In this document: positions 45,656-55,603 of the stretch, piece by piece
Numbering within the stretch: position 1 is the first letter of the stretch
Layout of the letters: the number at the start of each line of letters is the position of its first letter
From: an uncultured Aquimarina sp.
GTDB lineage: Bacteria > Bacteroidota > Bacteroidia > Flavobacteriales > Flavobacteriaceae
Assembly (NCBI GenBank): GCA_947499005.1
Contig: CANMML010000001.1
Location: 1-64,000 of the forward strand
Length of the DNA stretch: 64,000 nt
Direction of reading: 5' to 3'
Program-made: the position numbers and the translations under genes
The notes under the pieces: generated by a model
Database searches by the model: none
Told to the model about the DNA's origin: nothing
The model's input: the letters and a program-made list of their open reading frames with translations, nothing else

Positions 45656-48600
45656 ATGGAACGAACAACTATCCCTAGTCTTTTCTTTTTTCTTTTTTAT
45701 CTAGTCAATGTTTTTGGGCAGAATATTAGTTTCAATGCTATTGGACTAGATGGTGAAAATATAAATAATCCAACGTCACTAGATTTTGGTCCAGATGAGA
45801 AATTATATGTCTCTCAACAAAATGGATTAATACTACAATATGAAATATCTAGAGATAATTCCCCTCTGGGGCAAGGCAAATTTTCAGTAGCTTCACTTAA
45901 CAATATTAGTATTGTAAAAGAAAATACGACTAATCATAATGACCAAGGAGAAATTACTTCATTTGATGTCAGGCAAGTCACAGGGATTTTAGCAATGGGA
46001 ACTTCTCAGAACCCTATTTTATATGTAACATCTTCAGATAATCTTAATGGCGGAGGTGACAGTGCTGATAATGTCAATTTAGATACCAATTCTGGAATAT
46101 TGTCGAAGCTTACGTGGAATGGAAGTAGTTGGGATAAAATAGATCTAGTAAGAGGTTTACCTCGCTCTGAAGAAAAGCATAGTATTAACGGAATTGATTT
46201 TTTTACTAAAGGAGGGGAAGATTTTTTATTACTTCAATCAGGAGGTAACACCAATAAAGGAGTACCTAGTAATAATTTTGTTGGAACCCCTGAATATTAC
46301 CTATCCGCAGCAACATTATTGATCAACCTGACTCAGCTAGAGTCGATGGTTATTTATACTGATCCGCGGACAAATACAGATTATGTATATGATTTACCAA
46401 CATTAAATGATCCAACGAGAGATAATATCGATAATACAGATTCAAGATTCCCTTATCCGTTAACACACCCAATGTACAATGCGACTATTGATGTCGGTGA
46501 CCCTTTTGGAGGGAACGATGGCTTAAACCAAGCTTTTGAAGAAGAAGGAGGGCCAGTTCGAATATTTGCTCCTGGATTCAGGAATCCTTATGACATTTTA
46601 GTTACGGAGTCTGGGAGGATTTATACCTGTGATAATGGAGCAAACACAGGCTGGGGAGGTTTGCCATTGATATACGACAGTACGGATCAGCTTAAAGGAA
46701 CCCAGGAAACCACTACTTATGATGCTTCAAATGGAGACTATATAAAAGGAGAGTTTAGTGAAACAGGTAGTAATGGTATTGGAGATGCATTACACTATAT
46801 AGGCACAATTAATGATGTTGAAAAAAATTATTACGGAGGACATCCTAATCCAATTTATGCTTTTCCTGACAGAGCAGATATTGTAAATTATCAAAACAAT
46901 AGTAGTACTTGGCAAGAGATATCTAGAAATACTTTTTCTAATGGTTTGGTAGGAGTTTCAAGTTATTTCAACACAAGTTTTACGGTTAACGATTTCGAAG
47001 GTGATGATAGAGCAGGAGAATATTTAGCAGGGAATATTAATAGTAATAAAGTGAATATTCTTGATGTTATTAATTCTTCTACAAATGGGTTATGTGAATA
47101 TACTGCTTCAACTTTTAATAATGCTTTAAAAGGAAATGTTTTTACCGCGTCTTTTAATGGTAATATCACTAGATATGAGTTAGATAGATCGGGAGCTGGC
47201 TTAAGTAATAAGGAGACTATATTTGGGGGATTTGGAGCGATACCTTTAGATATTATTGCTTTAGGGGATGATCATGAATTTGCTGGTACACTATGGGCAG
47301 TAACTTTTGGAGCAGATGATATTACGATTTTCGAACCTACTGACGTTGCAAATTGTATTGGTGTTAATGATCCTTTATTTGAGTCTAGTGAAGATTATGA
47401 TCTAGATGGATTTACAAATCAAGATGAAATAGACAATGGCACTAACTACTGTTCTGCAGCTAGTTTTCCTAATGACAATGATAATGATAAGATTTCTGAC
47501 TTAAATGATTTAGATGATGATAACGATAGTATTCCTGATACTAAAGATGCTTTTGCTATTGACTCTAATAATGGTTTAACGACTCAACTTCCAATTAGAT
47601 ATTCATTTTTTAATGACGATCCTGGAACAGGTTTTTTTGGGTTGGGATTTTCTGGTCTAATGTTAGATCCATCAGGTAATACAGATTATTTAAGTCAGTA
47701 TGATGAAAATAATATTTCTTTTGGTGGTGCGTCAGGTAAAGCCTCAGTTGATCTAATACCTGAGGGAACTGCTAATTTAGATTCAAATGATCAGGAGTAT
47801 GCTTTTCAATTTGGAATTGATATTGATGATACTTCGGAAAGCTTTACGATACATTCTGAAGTAGAGTCCCCTTTTTTCGGCATTAATGGTTCTGCTTCTT
47901 CTCCACAGGAAAATGCCTCGATAGGTATTTTTATTGGTGCTGGGGATCAAGATAATTTTATGAAGGTGGTTATAAATAATGGAGTAAATCCAAATGATAG
48001 CGTTCATGGGATCAGTGTTTTAATCGAGTCTAATGGAGTGTTATTACTAAATAAAAACTATGATATAGCTAATTTGTTAGATAATAGTGCTGTTGATCTT
48101 TACATACATGTTGACCCATCTAATAGCAATGCATTAGTATTTGTGAGTTCTGATGCAGGAAATACGATTCAGCAGGTCGGTACTCAATTTGATTTACCAT
48201 TATCTTTTTTTGATAGAAATGACCAAAAAGGTTTAGCAGTTGGTATCATTGCTTCTTCGGAAGGAGCTTCACCTGAATTTTCTGCGATTTGGGATTATAT
48301 AAATATTAATAGTGCTTCCAGTAATTCATTAGAGGCGACATTATCAAAACTAGATTTCGGGATTATACAAGAGAATAGTGGTGCTATTCAGAGAAGTATT
48401 GAGATTAGAAATGTAAATGATCCTAACGAAGGAAGTGTAGAAATAACCAGTGTTTCTATTACGGGTACTGATAGTAGTTTGTTTACTCAAAGTTTAATAA
48501 CTCCACAGCAAGTCTTGGTTGATGGTGTAATTGCAATCCCTGTAATCCTAGATACGGATATGGTCGCAACAGGTGCAAAAGAAGCTTCATTACAAATCAT

Positions 48601-50977
48601 ACATTCAGGAAATAATTCCCCTTTAATAGTGCCGTTAGAGGTCATTATTGATAATGAATTAATACCTGTTGTTCGTGTTAATTGCGCTGGTGATGAGATA
48701 AGTGTTGCTAATTTAGATTGGAATAGCGATGCATCTTCGGGAGCTAATTCGACGAGTACTTTTACAGTAAATACGGGTAATTTTTCTAATGCCAATTTAT
48801 CGTATTCGGATAGGAATAGTTCTATTCCAGATTACATTACTGAAAGTGTTTTTGAAGAAATATTTAGAAGGGAGCGTTGGGATCCAGGTTCGAATCCAGA
48901 AATGGAATACACAATTCCGATAGGTAATGGAAATTATACATTGAACCTATATATGGGAAATAGTTTCAGTGGGACTTCGCAGATTGGTCAGCGTGTTTTT
49001 AATATACTGGTAGAAGGTCAAGAAGTAGAATCGGATTTTGATCTTGTAGAACGATTTGGGCATCGATCAGGAGGAGTAGTTAGTTATCAAATAACAGTCT
49101 CTGATGGAGTTTTGAATATAGCATTTGATCATAATGTAGAGAATCCATTAATTAATGGGATAGAAATAATAGAGCCAGTCTTGCAATTGGCAGAGTTGCA
49201 AATTGAAGATATTTCATCTCAAACAAATGAAATTAATGATCAAGTTTCTGTCAAAACTTTTGTTACAGGTGGAATCATTGATGAAGCTTATGTTTTTTCT
49301 ATAAATAACCAGCCTGAGGGGATTTCTATTGATACTAGCACAGGTGTTATTTCTGGAGAGATTAGTATGAGTGCTACTGGAAGTTATCAGGTTGAAGTAA
49401 TAGTTTCTCAAGCAAGTGGGAGTAGTATTTCTAAGACTTTTGAGTGGAATGTAAATGGAGATACTAATCGTTGGGTAGATGTAAATGAGGATGAAAATTA
49501 TACGGCGAGACACGAATGTTCATTTGTTCAAGCAGGCGATCAATTCATTCTTTTTGGAGGAAGAGAATCTGCTCAAAAATTAGACGTCTACGATTTTGAA
49601 AATGACACTTGGTCAGAAGGAGGTATGGCGCCACTTCCTTTTAATCATTTTCAAGCAATAACATATAAAGCATTAGTCTGGGTAATTGGAGCTTTTCAGA
49701 CGAATAGTTTTCCTAATGAAACTCCAGCTACCCATATTTATATGTACAACCCAGCTACTGAAAAATGGATCCAAGGTATAGAGATACCTTCAAGTAGGAG
49801 AAGAGGAGGAGCTGGTGTTGTTGTGTATAATGATAAATTTTATATTCTAGGAGGGAATACACAAGGACATGATGGGGGTTATGTCAATTGGTTCGATGTT
49901 TATGATCCTGTAACTGGTAACTGGACAGTCTTAGATGATGCTCCGCGTCAAAGGGATCATTTTCAGGCTGTCATAGAAGGAGATAAATTATATGCAATCG
50001 GAGGAAGGCTTTCCGGAGGAACAGGAGGAGTATTTGCTCCACTTGTTGCTGAAGTTGATGTTTATGATTTTAGTAATAGTACTTGGTCTAGTTTGCCAAT
50101 AGCTCAAAATTTACCGACTCCTAGAGCAGCTGCTAGTGTGGTTAATTTTGGAAATGAATTGTTTGTAATTGGAGGAGAAGGAACACAATCCGGGCCTGCT
50201 TTTAAAATAGTTGAAGCTTATAACCCTTCTTTGTCTTCTTGGTCAACAAAGTCTTCTATGAATTTTGCTAGACATGGTACTCAGGCAATTGTTTCTGGAA
50301 GTGGGATTTTTACATTAGCAGGATCTCCAAATCTTGGGGGTGGTAATCAGAAAAATATGGAAGTATATGGTGTAAATAATCCTACTGGTACTCCAATTGT
50401 CGCAACTTCACCAGCCCCAGAAGTAAGTCAATTAAATTTCAACTATAATAGTGCGCAAGCACAATTAAATTTAGTAGTAAAAGTTGAAAATTTGAATGGA
50501 GATACAGCAGCTTTCATAGGGGATATTAGTATTTCAGGAGAAGGGTTCTCTATTAATAATAGTAATGAGAATCGACTTATTGAGCCCGATCAATCATTAG
50601 ATATTGAAATAGTTTTTGATAGAATTGATTTGAATACAGCTACAGGTAGTTTAGAGTTAGATATTGATGGGAGTACTGTTAGTGTTAGTCTTGAAGGGGT
50701 TTTTGAAGACCAAACTCTTAATGTGGATGGCTTTTCTAATGATTTCGAAATTGTTATTTATCCAAATCCTGTAGAGAAAGAGTTTCATGTTTTGGGTATT
50801 CCTAAAGAATTAATAAAAACGATTAAAGTTTATGACCAATTGGGGAGACTTGTTTCTGAAGTAAAACGCCCAGATAATTCAGCGTTTAATATGGAGTACC
50901 TAAATTCAGGCGTTTATTTTATTAAAATTGAACAAGAGAATGGAGAAAAGATTTCTAAGAGTGTCATTATAAAATAA
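45656..50977 (+). CDS. Giant mosaic T9SS-secreted protein (propeller, malectin, Kelch)
   Basis: 1773 residues, secreted by the type IX system. Signal peptide (1-~21, NVFGQ). About 25-570: PQQ-sugar-dehydrogenase-like beta propeller (NPTSLDFGPDEKLYVSQQNG; FAPGFRNPYDILV). About 580-640: thrombospondin-3/EF-hand-like calcium stretch. About 645-890: jelly-roll-like region. About 895-1005: anchor/ASH-like Ig domain. About 1005-1180: malectin-like. About 1190-1280: Ig-like. About 1280-1590: Kelch repeats (QFILFGGR, KFYILGGN, KLYAIGGR, ELFVIGGE). Then an Ig-like module and the type A sorting domain (IYPNPVEKEFHVLGI ... SGVYFIKIEQENGEKISKSV). Probably a carbohydrate-binding surface protein. Confidence 0.85.
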   Translation: MERTTIPSLFFFLFYLVNVFGQNISFNAIGLDGENINNPTSLDFGPDEKLYVSQQNGLILQYEISRDNSPLGQGKFSVASLNNISIVKENTTNHNDQGEITSFDVRQVTGILAMGTSQNPILYVTSSDNLNGGGDSADNVNLDTNSGILSKLTWNGSSWDKIDLVRGLPRSEEKHSINGIDFFTKGGEDFLLLQSGGNTNKGVPSNNFVGTPEYYLSAATLLINLTQLESMVIYTDPRTNTDYVYDLPTLNDPTRDNIDNTDSRFPYPLTHPMYNATIDVGDPFGGNDGLNQAFEEEGGPVRIFAPGFRNPYDILVTESGRIYTCDNGANTGWGGLPLIYDSTDQLKGTQETTTYDASNGDYIKGEFSETGSNGIGDALHYIGTINDVEKNYYGGHPNPIYAFPDRADIVNYQNNSSTWQEISRNTFSNGLVGVSSYFNTSFTVNDFEGDDRAGEYLAGNINSNKVNILDVINSSTNGLCEYTASTFNNALKGNVFTASFNGNITRYELDRSGAGLSNKETIFGGFGAIPLDIIALGDDHEFAGTLWAVTFGADDITIFEPTDVANCIGVNDPLFESSEDYDLDGFTNQDEIDNGTNYCSAASFPNDNDNDKISDLNDLDDDNDSIPDTKDAFAIDSNNGLTTQLPIRYSFFNDDPGTGFFGLGFSGLMLDPSGNTDYLSQYDENNISFGGASGKASVDLIPEGTANLDSNDQEYAFQFGIDIDDTSESFTIHSEVESPFFGINGSASSPQENASIGIFIGAGDQDNFMKVVINNGVNPNDSVHGISVLIESNGVLLLNKNYDIANLLDNSAVDLYIHVDPSNSNALVFVSSDAGNTIQQVGTQFDLPLSFFDRNDQKGLAVGIIASSEGASPEFSAIWDYININSASSNSLEATLSKLDFGIIQENSGAIQRSIEIRNVNDPNEGSVEITSVSITGTDSSLFTQSLITPQQVLVDGVIAIPVILDTDMVATGAKEASLQIIHSGNNSPLIVPLEVIIDNELIPVVRVNCAGDEISVANLDWNSDASSGANSTSTFTVNTGNFSNANLSYSDRNSSIPDYITESVFEEIFRRERWDPGSNPEMEYTIPIGNGNYTLNLYMGNSFSGTSQIGQRVFNILVEGQEVESDFDLVERFGHRSGGVVSYQITVSDGVLNIAFDHNVENPLINGIEIIEPVLQLAELQIEDISSQTNEINDQVSVKTFVTGGIIDEAYVFSINNQPEGISIDTSTGVISGEISMSATGSYQVEVIVSQASGSSISKTFEWNVNGDTNRWVDVNEDENYTARHECSFVQAGDQFILFGGRESAQKLDVYDFENDTWSEGGMAPLPFNHFQAITYKALVWVIGAFQTNSFPNETPATHIYMYNPATEKWIQGIEIPSSRRRGGAGVVVYNDKFYILGGNTQGHDGGYVNWFDVYDPVTGNWTVLDDAPRQRDHFQAVIEGDKLYAIGGRLSGGTGGVFAPLVAEVDVYDFSNSTWSSLPIAQNLPTPRAAASVVNFGNELFVIGGEGTQSGPAFKIVEAYNPSLSSWSTKSSMNFARHGTQAIVSGSGIFTLAGSPNLGGGNQKNMEVYGVNNPTGTPIVATSPAPEVSQLNFNYNSAQAQLNLVVKVENLNGDTAAFIGDISISGEGFSINNSNENRLIEPDQSLDIEIVFDRIDLNTATGSLELDIDGSTVSVSLEGVFEDQTLNVDGFSNDFEIVIYPNPVEKEFHVLGIPKELIKTIKVYDQLGRLVSEVKRPDNSAFNMEYLNSGVYFIKIEQENGEKISKSVIIK

Positions 50978-51148
50978 TTTTCTTAAGTAAAAAAACTTGA
51001 AGAGATTTTAAAATTATTTATACCATTCACTAGGTGACTTTTAATTATAATAAATTGATCTAGCGAATGGTTTACTATAGGTGTCGCTATAATTATATTT
51101 TAGCGAAATCGTTTTCGTTATATTGTGAGATAACTAAAAAAACAAAAC
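50978..51148. other. Structured intergenic region with LacI-type operator
   Basis: Holds an inverted pair ACCATTC (51022-51028) / GAATGGT (51065-51071), another pair TAGCGA (51061) / TCGCTA (51084), and the operator-like site at 51104-51117. No gene. Confidence 0.45.
51104..51117. promoter_or_regulatory. LacI-family operator-like palindrome
   Basis: CGAAATCGTTTTCG fits the LacI-family pattern GAAAnCGnTTTC with a central CG. 32 bases before the lipoprotein gene, implying sugar-dependent control of it. No LacI regulator is encoded in this window. Confidence 0.5.
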
Positions 51149-51844
51149 ATGAGTTTTATAAATAGCTTGAAATTAGTAGGAGTCACTAGTTTGACTATAT
51201 TAATGTCTTTTTGTTCTGATTCAGATAATAATGGGGATACTGTTCCTTCAGGACAACAACAAGAGGAGGGTAAAGAAGAGCTTATAATCGATGATATTAC
51301 CATAGATGCGGAAAGCGTTGCCGTTATTGAGGATTGGGAATTGAAAACGGAACTAGAAGGTTTTACAGGGACAGGATATTTGGTTTGGGAAGGACCAGCA
51401 CAATTTTGGAAAGGGCAAGAGAATATTGGGAAAAAAGGAAAATTATCATATTCAGTAGAAGTGCCTGAAGCAGGGACGTATAAGTTTGTGATGAGAACTT
51501 ATATTGCTAAAAGAGATCCAGAAAAGCCCAATACAGAACATAATGATATTTGGATAAAGCTTCCTGATGCAGATGAATTTTTTGCTCAAAAAGGAGATAG
51601 TAAATTATATCCAAACGGTTCAGGAAAATCGCCTAACCCAGCAGGGGAAAATGGAAATGGATTCTTTAAAGGGTATATGAATACGAATGACAAGTGGTTT
51701 GAAACTATCGGTACTTCGGATCATGATTTTCATGAAATCTTTGCTACATACAATGCAAAAGGAACGTATACCGTTGAAATAGCTCCGAGATCAGACTTCT
51801 TTGCTTTTGATTCTTTTACATTAATCAAGCAAGAAGTAAAGTAA
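51149..51844 (+). CDS. Lipoprotein with carbohydrate-binding-like domain
   Basis: 231 residues. Signal peptide with lipobox LMSFC (Cys22), acidic linker (~23-50), then a beta-sandwich of ~175 residues (LEGFTGTGYLVWEGPAQFW; YSVEVPEAGTYKFVMRTYIA; YTVEIAPRSDFFAFDSFTL), the pattern of CBM6/35-like modules seen in polysaccharide-utilisation lipoproteins. Sits after the giant T9SS protein and behind a LacI-type operator, so likely part of glycan capture at the outer membrane. Confidence 0.72.
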   Translation: MSFINSLKLVGVTSLTILMSFCSDSDNNGDTVPSGQQQEEGKEELIIDDITIDAESVAVIEDWELKTELEGFTGTGYLVWEGPAQFWKGQENIGKKGKLSYSVEVPEAGTYKFVMRTYIAKRDPEKPNTEHNDIWIKLPDADEFFAQKGDSKLYPNGSGKSPNPAGENGNGFFKGYMNTNDKWFETIGTSDHDFHEIFATYNAKGTYTVEIAPRSDFFAFDSFTLIKQEVK

Positions 51845-51875
51845 TAAAAGTCTTTTTTGAATTCATATAAGGAAT

Positions 51876-51916
51876 GTGTCAGGCTGAGCGCAGTCGAAGC
51901 CTAGACACATTTTTTA
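51876..51916 (+). terminator. REP-like hairpin terminator
   Basis: Stem GTGTC-a-GGC / GCC-ta-GACAC around TGAGCGCAGTCGAA, then a T run. The loop word recurs in the repeats at 54761-54834. Terminates the lipoprotein gene. Confidence 0.65.
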
Positions 51917-51952
51917 TGAGTTAACTTGAAGCTAAGTGCTCCTAATCTGGAG

Positions 51953-51972
51953 ATTCCTGCCTACGCAGGAAT
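51953..51972. repeat. REP-like palindrome
   Basis: ATTCCTGC-CTAC-GCAGGAAT, an 8-bp perfect stem between convergent genes, of the kind repeated widely in flavobacterial intergenic DNA. Confidence 0.6.
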
Positions 51973-51992
51973 GACAGTTAATATACCGACAA

Positions 51993-53606
51993 CTACTTCA
52001 AAGCCTTAGCCATAACATGGTAACGAGGATCTTCTACACTTTCTTCTATGATATCATGGAACTTAGGAGAAGCTTTTCTCATTAAGTCTTTACATTCGTC
52101 GCTTAAGTGTTTTAATGTAAGTTTCTTTCCTTGTTTTTCGTACTTCTCTTGTAATGTGAAAATAGCCTCTAAAGCAGAGTGATCTGCAACTTTAGCTTCC
52201 ATAAAGTCTATCTCGACATTCTCGGGGTCGTTATTAATGTCAAATTTTGAATTAAAGCTTGTGATGCTACCGAAGAATACGGTTCCCCATATTTCATACA
52301 CCTTAGTGCCATCTTCTTTAGTAGAGCGATTAACACGAACACGTTTAGCACTTTCCCAAGCAAATACCAATGCCGAAATAATAACACCAGCAATTACAGC
52401 AATCGCCAAGTCTACAAATACGGTAATAGTAGAAACGGCAATTAATACAAAAGCATCAGAACGAGGGATACGAGATAAAATTCTAAAGCTACTCCAAGCA
52501 AAAGTTTCAATAACCATCATAAACATTACACCAACTAAAGCAGCAATGGGTACCATTTCAATATAAGTATCTGCGAACAGAATAAAAGTTAATAGCGTGA
52601 TTGCCATAACAATCCCAGAAAGACGTCCACGTCCTCCAGAATTGATGTTAATCATTGTTTGTCCAATCATTCCACATCCCGCAGTACCACCAAATAGACC
52701 ACTTACAATATTTCCTGCTCCTTGAGCGATACACTCTTTATTTCCATTTCCTCTAGTTTCAGTAATTTCATCAACTAAATTTAGAGTCATTAAGGTTTCA
52801 ATTAACCCTACAGCAGCAGCTAAGGCAGCGTAAGGGAGGATAAAAGTAAAAGTGTCCCATATAAAAGGAAGGTTTTGCCACAGCTCAAGATTCGGAGTAG
52901 GGAATTTACCTTTTAATCCAGCACCGCCACCTTCACGAATATAAGATCCAACAGTCGAAACATTAATGTTTCCTAAAATCTTAACAAACGTTACTACTAA
53001 AATAGCTGTAAGCGCAGCGGGAAGTTTTTTGGTAACTTTCCATTTAGGTAAAAAATAAACAATTGCCATAGTTAGTGCCACAAGTCCAATCATACTCCAA
53101 AGTTCTGGTCCAGCCATCATCCAAGAATCGCCTTCTGGATTTTTGTGGAAGAACATTTTTAACTGTGCTAAGAAAATAACAATTGCTAATCCATTTACAA
53201 ATCCCATCATTACAGGATGAGGGATAAGACGCACAAACTTTCCTAACTTCAAAAGTCCAGCACTAATCTGGATAAGCCCCATTAAAATAACAGTCGCTAA
53301 TAAATAGAAGTAGCCCATATTTTCAACAGGTTGTTCAAAGGCTAATCCACGTTCGTTCCCTTCAATGAGAAGGTGGATTAATACGACGGCAACAGCACCA
53401 GCAGCACCCGAAATCAATCCAGGACGCCCGCCAAAAATAGCTGCAATCAACCCAATCATAAAAGCACCAGAAAGCGCAACTAAAGGATCTATGCCTAATA
53501 CAAAAGCAAAAGCAACTACCTCTGGGATCATGGCTAAAGAAGTTGTAATCCCAGCAGTTATATCATTTTTTACACCTACCGAATCGGTCTTAAAATATTG
53601 TTTCAA
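51993..53606 (-). CDS. SulP-family anion transporter with STAS domain
   Basis: 537 residues. About 12-14 membrane segments in a UraA-like fold (ITAGITTSLAMIPEVVAFAF, with the SulP first-helix pattern; GGTAGCGMIGQTMININSGG), then a C-terminal STAS domain (~425-537; VFFGSITSFNSKF, VEIDFMEAKVADHSALEAI). Family substrates include sulfate, bicarbonate and dicarboxylates; sequence alone does not decide. Monocistronic. Confidence 0.88.
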   Translation of the reverse strand: MKQYFKTDSVGVKNDITAGITTSLAMIPEVVAFAFVLGIDPLVALSGAFMIGLIAAIFGGRPGLISGAAGAVAVVLIHLLIEGNERGLAFEQPVENMGYFYLLATVILMGLIQISAGLLKLGKFVRLIPHPVMMGFVNGLAIVIFLAQLKMFFHKNPEGDSWMMAGPELWSMIGLVALTMAIVYFLPKWKVTKKLPAALTAILVVTFVKILGNINVSTVGSYIREGGGAGLKGKFPTPNLELWQNLPFIWDTFTFILPYAALAAAVGLIETLMTLNLVDEITETRGNGNKECIAQGAGNIVSGLFGGTAGCGMIGQTMININSGGRGRLSGIVMAITLLTFILFADTYIEMVPIAALVGVMFMMVIETFAWSSFRILSRIPRSDAFVLIAVSTITVFVDLAIAVIAGVIISALVFAWESAKRVRVNRSTKEDGTKVYEIWGTVFFGSITSFNSKFDINNDPENVEIDFMEAKVADHSALEAIFTLQEKYEKQGKKLTLKHLSDECKDLMRKASPKFHDIIEESVEDPRYHVMAKALK

Positions 53607-53721
53607 CGTAATCTGTTTTAAAGAAAGTGCAAAAGTAGTGTTTTTAGTTGTTTGCGCATTTGTTGTCCAGAAATAGAAATTAGATCATTTTTATTAGTTT
53701 AGGGGGATTATATTTTTTTTT

Positions 53722-54585
53722 ATGAAAACCTCATTATCAGTTGTATTGTTTTTTGGTGTGCAGTTTCTTTTTGCACAGCAAATAGTTGAATTGCCATATG
53801 AGCACCCAATTTCCATTGAATGGAAAAAAGAAGAAAAACAGTACTTTACCAAGATATGGAATACGCAAGTAGTTACGAATGTGTCAAAACCTACATTAAT
53901 GGTGTATAAGCCGAGTCCCGAGAAGCAAAATGGGACATCCGTAGTTATAGCACCAGGAGGGGGAATGTATGCACTTAGTATAGAGAATGAAGGAACAACA
54001 GTAGCTGAATGGCTAGTTGAAAGAGGTATAACGGCGTTTGTGTTAAAGTATCGTTTAGTACCTACGGAACAAGAAGACGGCATTCAAGATTTATTAGATA
54101 TTGTGGAGAGAGATAATGATGAAAGAATTCGAATTACTAAGGAGGTGCTGCCATTTTCAGTGAGTGATGGATTAAATGCTATCAGCTATGTAAGGACACA
54201 TTCAGAAGCATTAGGAGTCGATCCTCAAAAAATTGGATTTATGGGATTCTCTGCTGGAGGGATGGTAGCATTTGGTGTTGTCAATGAATGCGATAAGCAA
54301 AATCGTCCTAATTTTTTAGTGCCTGTATATGCTGAAAATGAATTGATAGATCCACAGCCCAATAGCTTGACCCCTCCAACATTATTTGTTGCTGCAGCAA
54401 ATGATGAATTTATAGATGCGTCGCAATTTACAAGTTGGTACGATCGCTGGCATAAAGCGGGGATAAGAACGGAAATGCATTTGTATGCTAAAGGAGGTCA
54501 TGGATTCGGTACTATGAAGAAAGGATTACCTGTAAGCAAATGGCTAGATCGATTTTATGAATGGATGGTTAGTGAAGGTTTATAA
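53722..54585 (+). CDS. Secreted alpha/beta-hydrolase esterase
   Basis: 287 residues. Signal peptide (1-~18, FLFAQ), oxyanion-type APGGGMY, nucleophile Ser177 in GFSAGG, acid Asp228 in AANDEF, and His260 in GGHGFG: a complete triad. Resembles carboxyl/acetyl-xylan-type esterases of Bacteroidota carbohydrate loci. Probably periplasmic or outer-membrane-side deacetylation of a glycan (inference). Confidence 0.82.
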   Translation: MKTSLSVVLFFGVQFLFAQQIVELPYEHPISIEWKKEEKQYFTKIWNTQVVTNVSKPTLMVYKPSPEKQNGTSVVIAPGGGMYALSIENEGTTVAEWLVERGITAFVLKYRLVPTEQEDGIQDLLDIVERDNDERIRITKEVLPFSVSDGLNAISYVRTHSEALGVDPQKIGFMGFSAGGMVAFGVVNECDKQNRPNFLVPVYAENELIDPQPNSLTPPTLFVAAANDEFIDASQFTSWYDRWHKAGIRTEMHLYAKGGHGFGTMKKGLPVSKWLDRFYEWMVSEGL

Positions 54586-54945
54586 GTTCTAAAAATAGAT
54601 GAGTGTATTTGAGGGAGAGGTAGTTTTTTTCACCTCACTAGTATTGTTGTTCCTGATCTCTTAAGTTAAGTATTACCAAATTTATTTTAGCATTGAGTGT
54701 AGTAGGTTTTGTTACATTAAGTGAGGTCATTTTTACATCAAGCATAAACGGATTTCTAGCCCCATTGAGTGCAATCGAAATTCTTGTCCCATTGAGCGCA
54801 GTCAATATTCTTGTCCCATTGAGCGCAGTCGAAATGAAGACAAGAAATTACACATCTATAATAAACCAACATTGTATAACGAAAGTCAATAGAGAAATAC
54901 TTTTAAGCTATTCATTCTGTGAATTAAGAATTACAAATACAGAGC
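54586..54945. other. Intergenic region with 27-bp direct repeats
   Basis: No gene believed here. Between convergent esterase and outer-membrane genes lies the three-copy repeat at 54761-54834; the rest is AT-rich without clear structure. A small ORF reading through (54693-55088) is an effect of the 27-base period, which keeps frame. Confidence 0.6.
54761..54834. repeat. Three-copy 27-bp REP-like repeat
   Basis: Units begin CCCATTGAGCGCAGTC and end ATTCTTGT, at 54761, 54788 and 54815 (third partial). Carries the GAGCGCAGTCGAA word also seen at 51886. Confidence 0.85.
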
Positions 54946-55470
54946 TTAAAAATATACCTGTACAAAAGGGCTCCAGGGAGAAGCATATAATCGTTCACCA
55001 TCCTCGTTATAAAGTACATCATAACGAACCCCTGCCGAAACATTTCCTAAACGGTACCCAGCCCCTAGATATAATGCAGGAAAGTTGAAACTGTCGTCAA
55101 AATCCTGTCCTTGTACTTCGACAGTTGTATTAACGAAGTTTTGTTCTAGCTCACCGATAAGTTGTAATTGTCTGGTAGGGTTATATAAGGCAATCAATCT
55201 TCCTCCATAATTCGTTTGTTTGGCATCGGGTCTTTTAAAACTAGAATACCCAAAATTAATTCCTAATCCTGTAGAAAATTGTTCATTTACCTGATAAACA
55301 GCCGATGGTCCAAGAATAATACTGGTACTATTGTTTGAAAAATCGAGACCTAGATTTCCTCCAAATCGAACTTGATCCCAAAAGTTATTTTCCTTTGGTA
55401 CTATTTGAGCTGTTAAAATGCTCATAAAACTAATATTCAATAGAAAAAATAAGAAGATTTTTGAATTCAT
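54946..55470 (-). CDS. Small outer-membrane beta-barrel protein
   Basis: 174 residues with signal peptide (1-~21, ILTAQ) and amphipathic strands (VRFGGNLGLDFSN; STGLGINFGYSSF; YLGAGYRLGNVSAGVRYDVL) ending in an aromatic C-terminal strand (PWSPFVQVYF). Eight-stranded OmpA-like barrel size. Function unknown. Confidence 0.78.
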   Translation of the reverse strand: MNSKIFLFFLLNISFMSILTAQIVPKENNFWDQVRFGGNLGLDFSNNSTSIILGPSAVYQVNEQFSTGLGINFGYSSFKRPDAKQTNYGGRLIALYNPTRQLQLIGELEQNFVNTTVEVQGQDFDDSFNFPALYLGAGYRLGNVSAGVRYDVLYNEDGERLYASPWSPFVQVYF

Positions 55471-55534
55471 AATATTTAGTTAGTTAATTGATTTTTCTAT
55501 AAAAAAACGATACTATAAATATAAATAATTACAA

Positions 55535-55563
55535 TTGTTGTAACGTTGTATGTTGTACTTTTG
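55535..55563 (+). promoter_or_regulatory. Promoter of sucA-sucB
   Basis: TACTTTTG (55556-55563) matches TAnnTTTG; TTG at 55535-55537 lies 18 bases upstream. Leader ~35 bases. Confidence 0.65.
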
Positions 55564-55603
55564 GTGATTAGAATTTAGATAAAAGTAGGTATAAACCAGA
55601 GTA

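Noticed and set aside
49214..49513. Minus-strand ORF inside the giant T9SS gene
   Set aside because: Antisense shadow of a well-supported coding region, low-complexity product.
54693..55088. 131-residue plus-strand ORF
   Set aside because: Its N-terminal half is the 27-bp repeat read in frame (the period is a multiple of three), and its 3' end is antisense to the outer-membrane gene. No start signal or family match.
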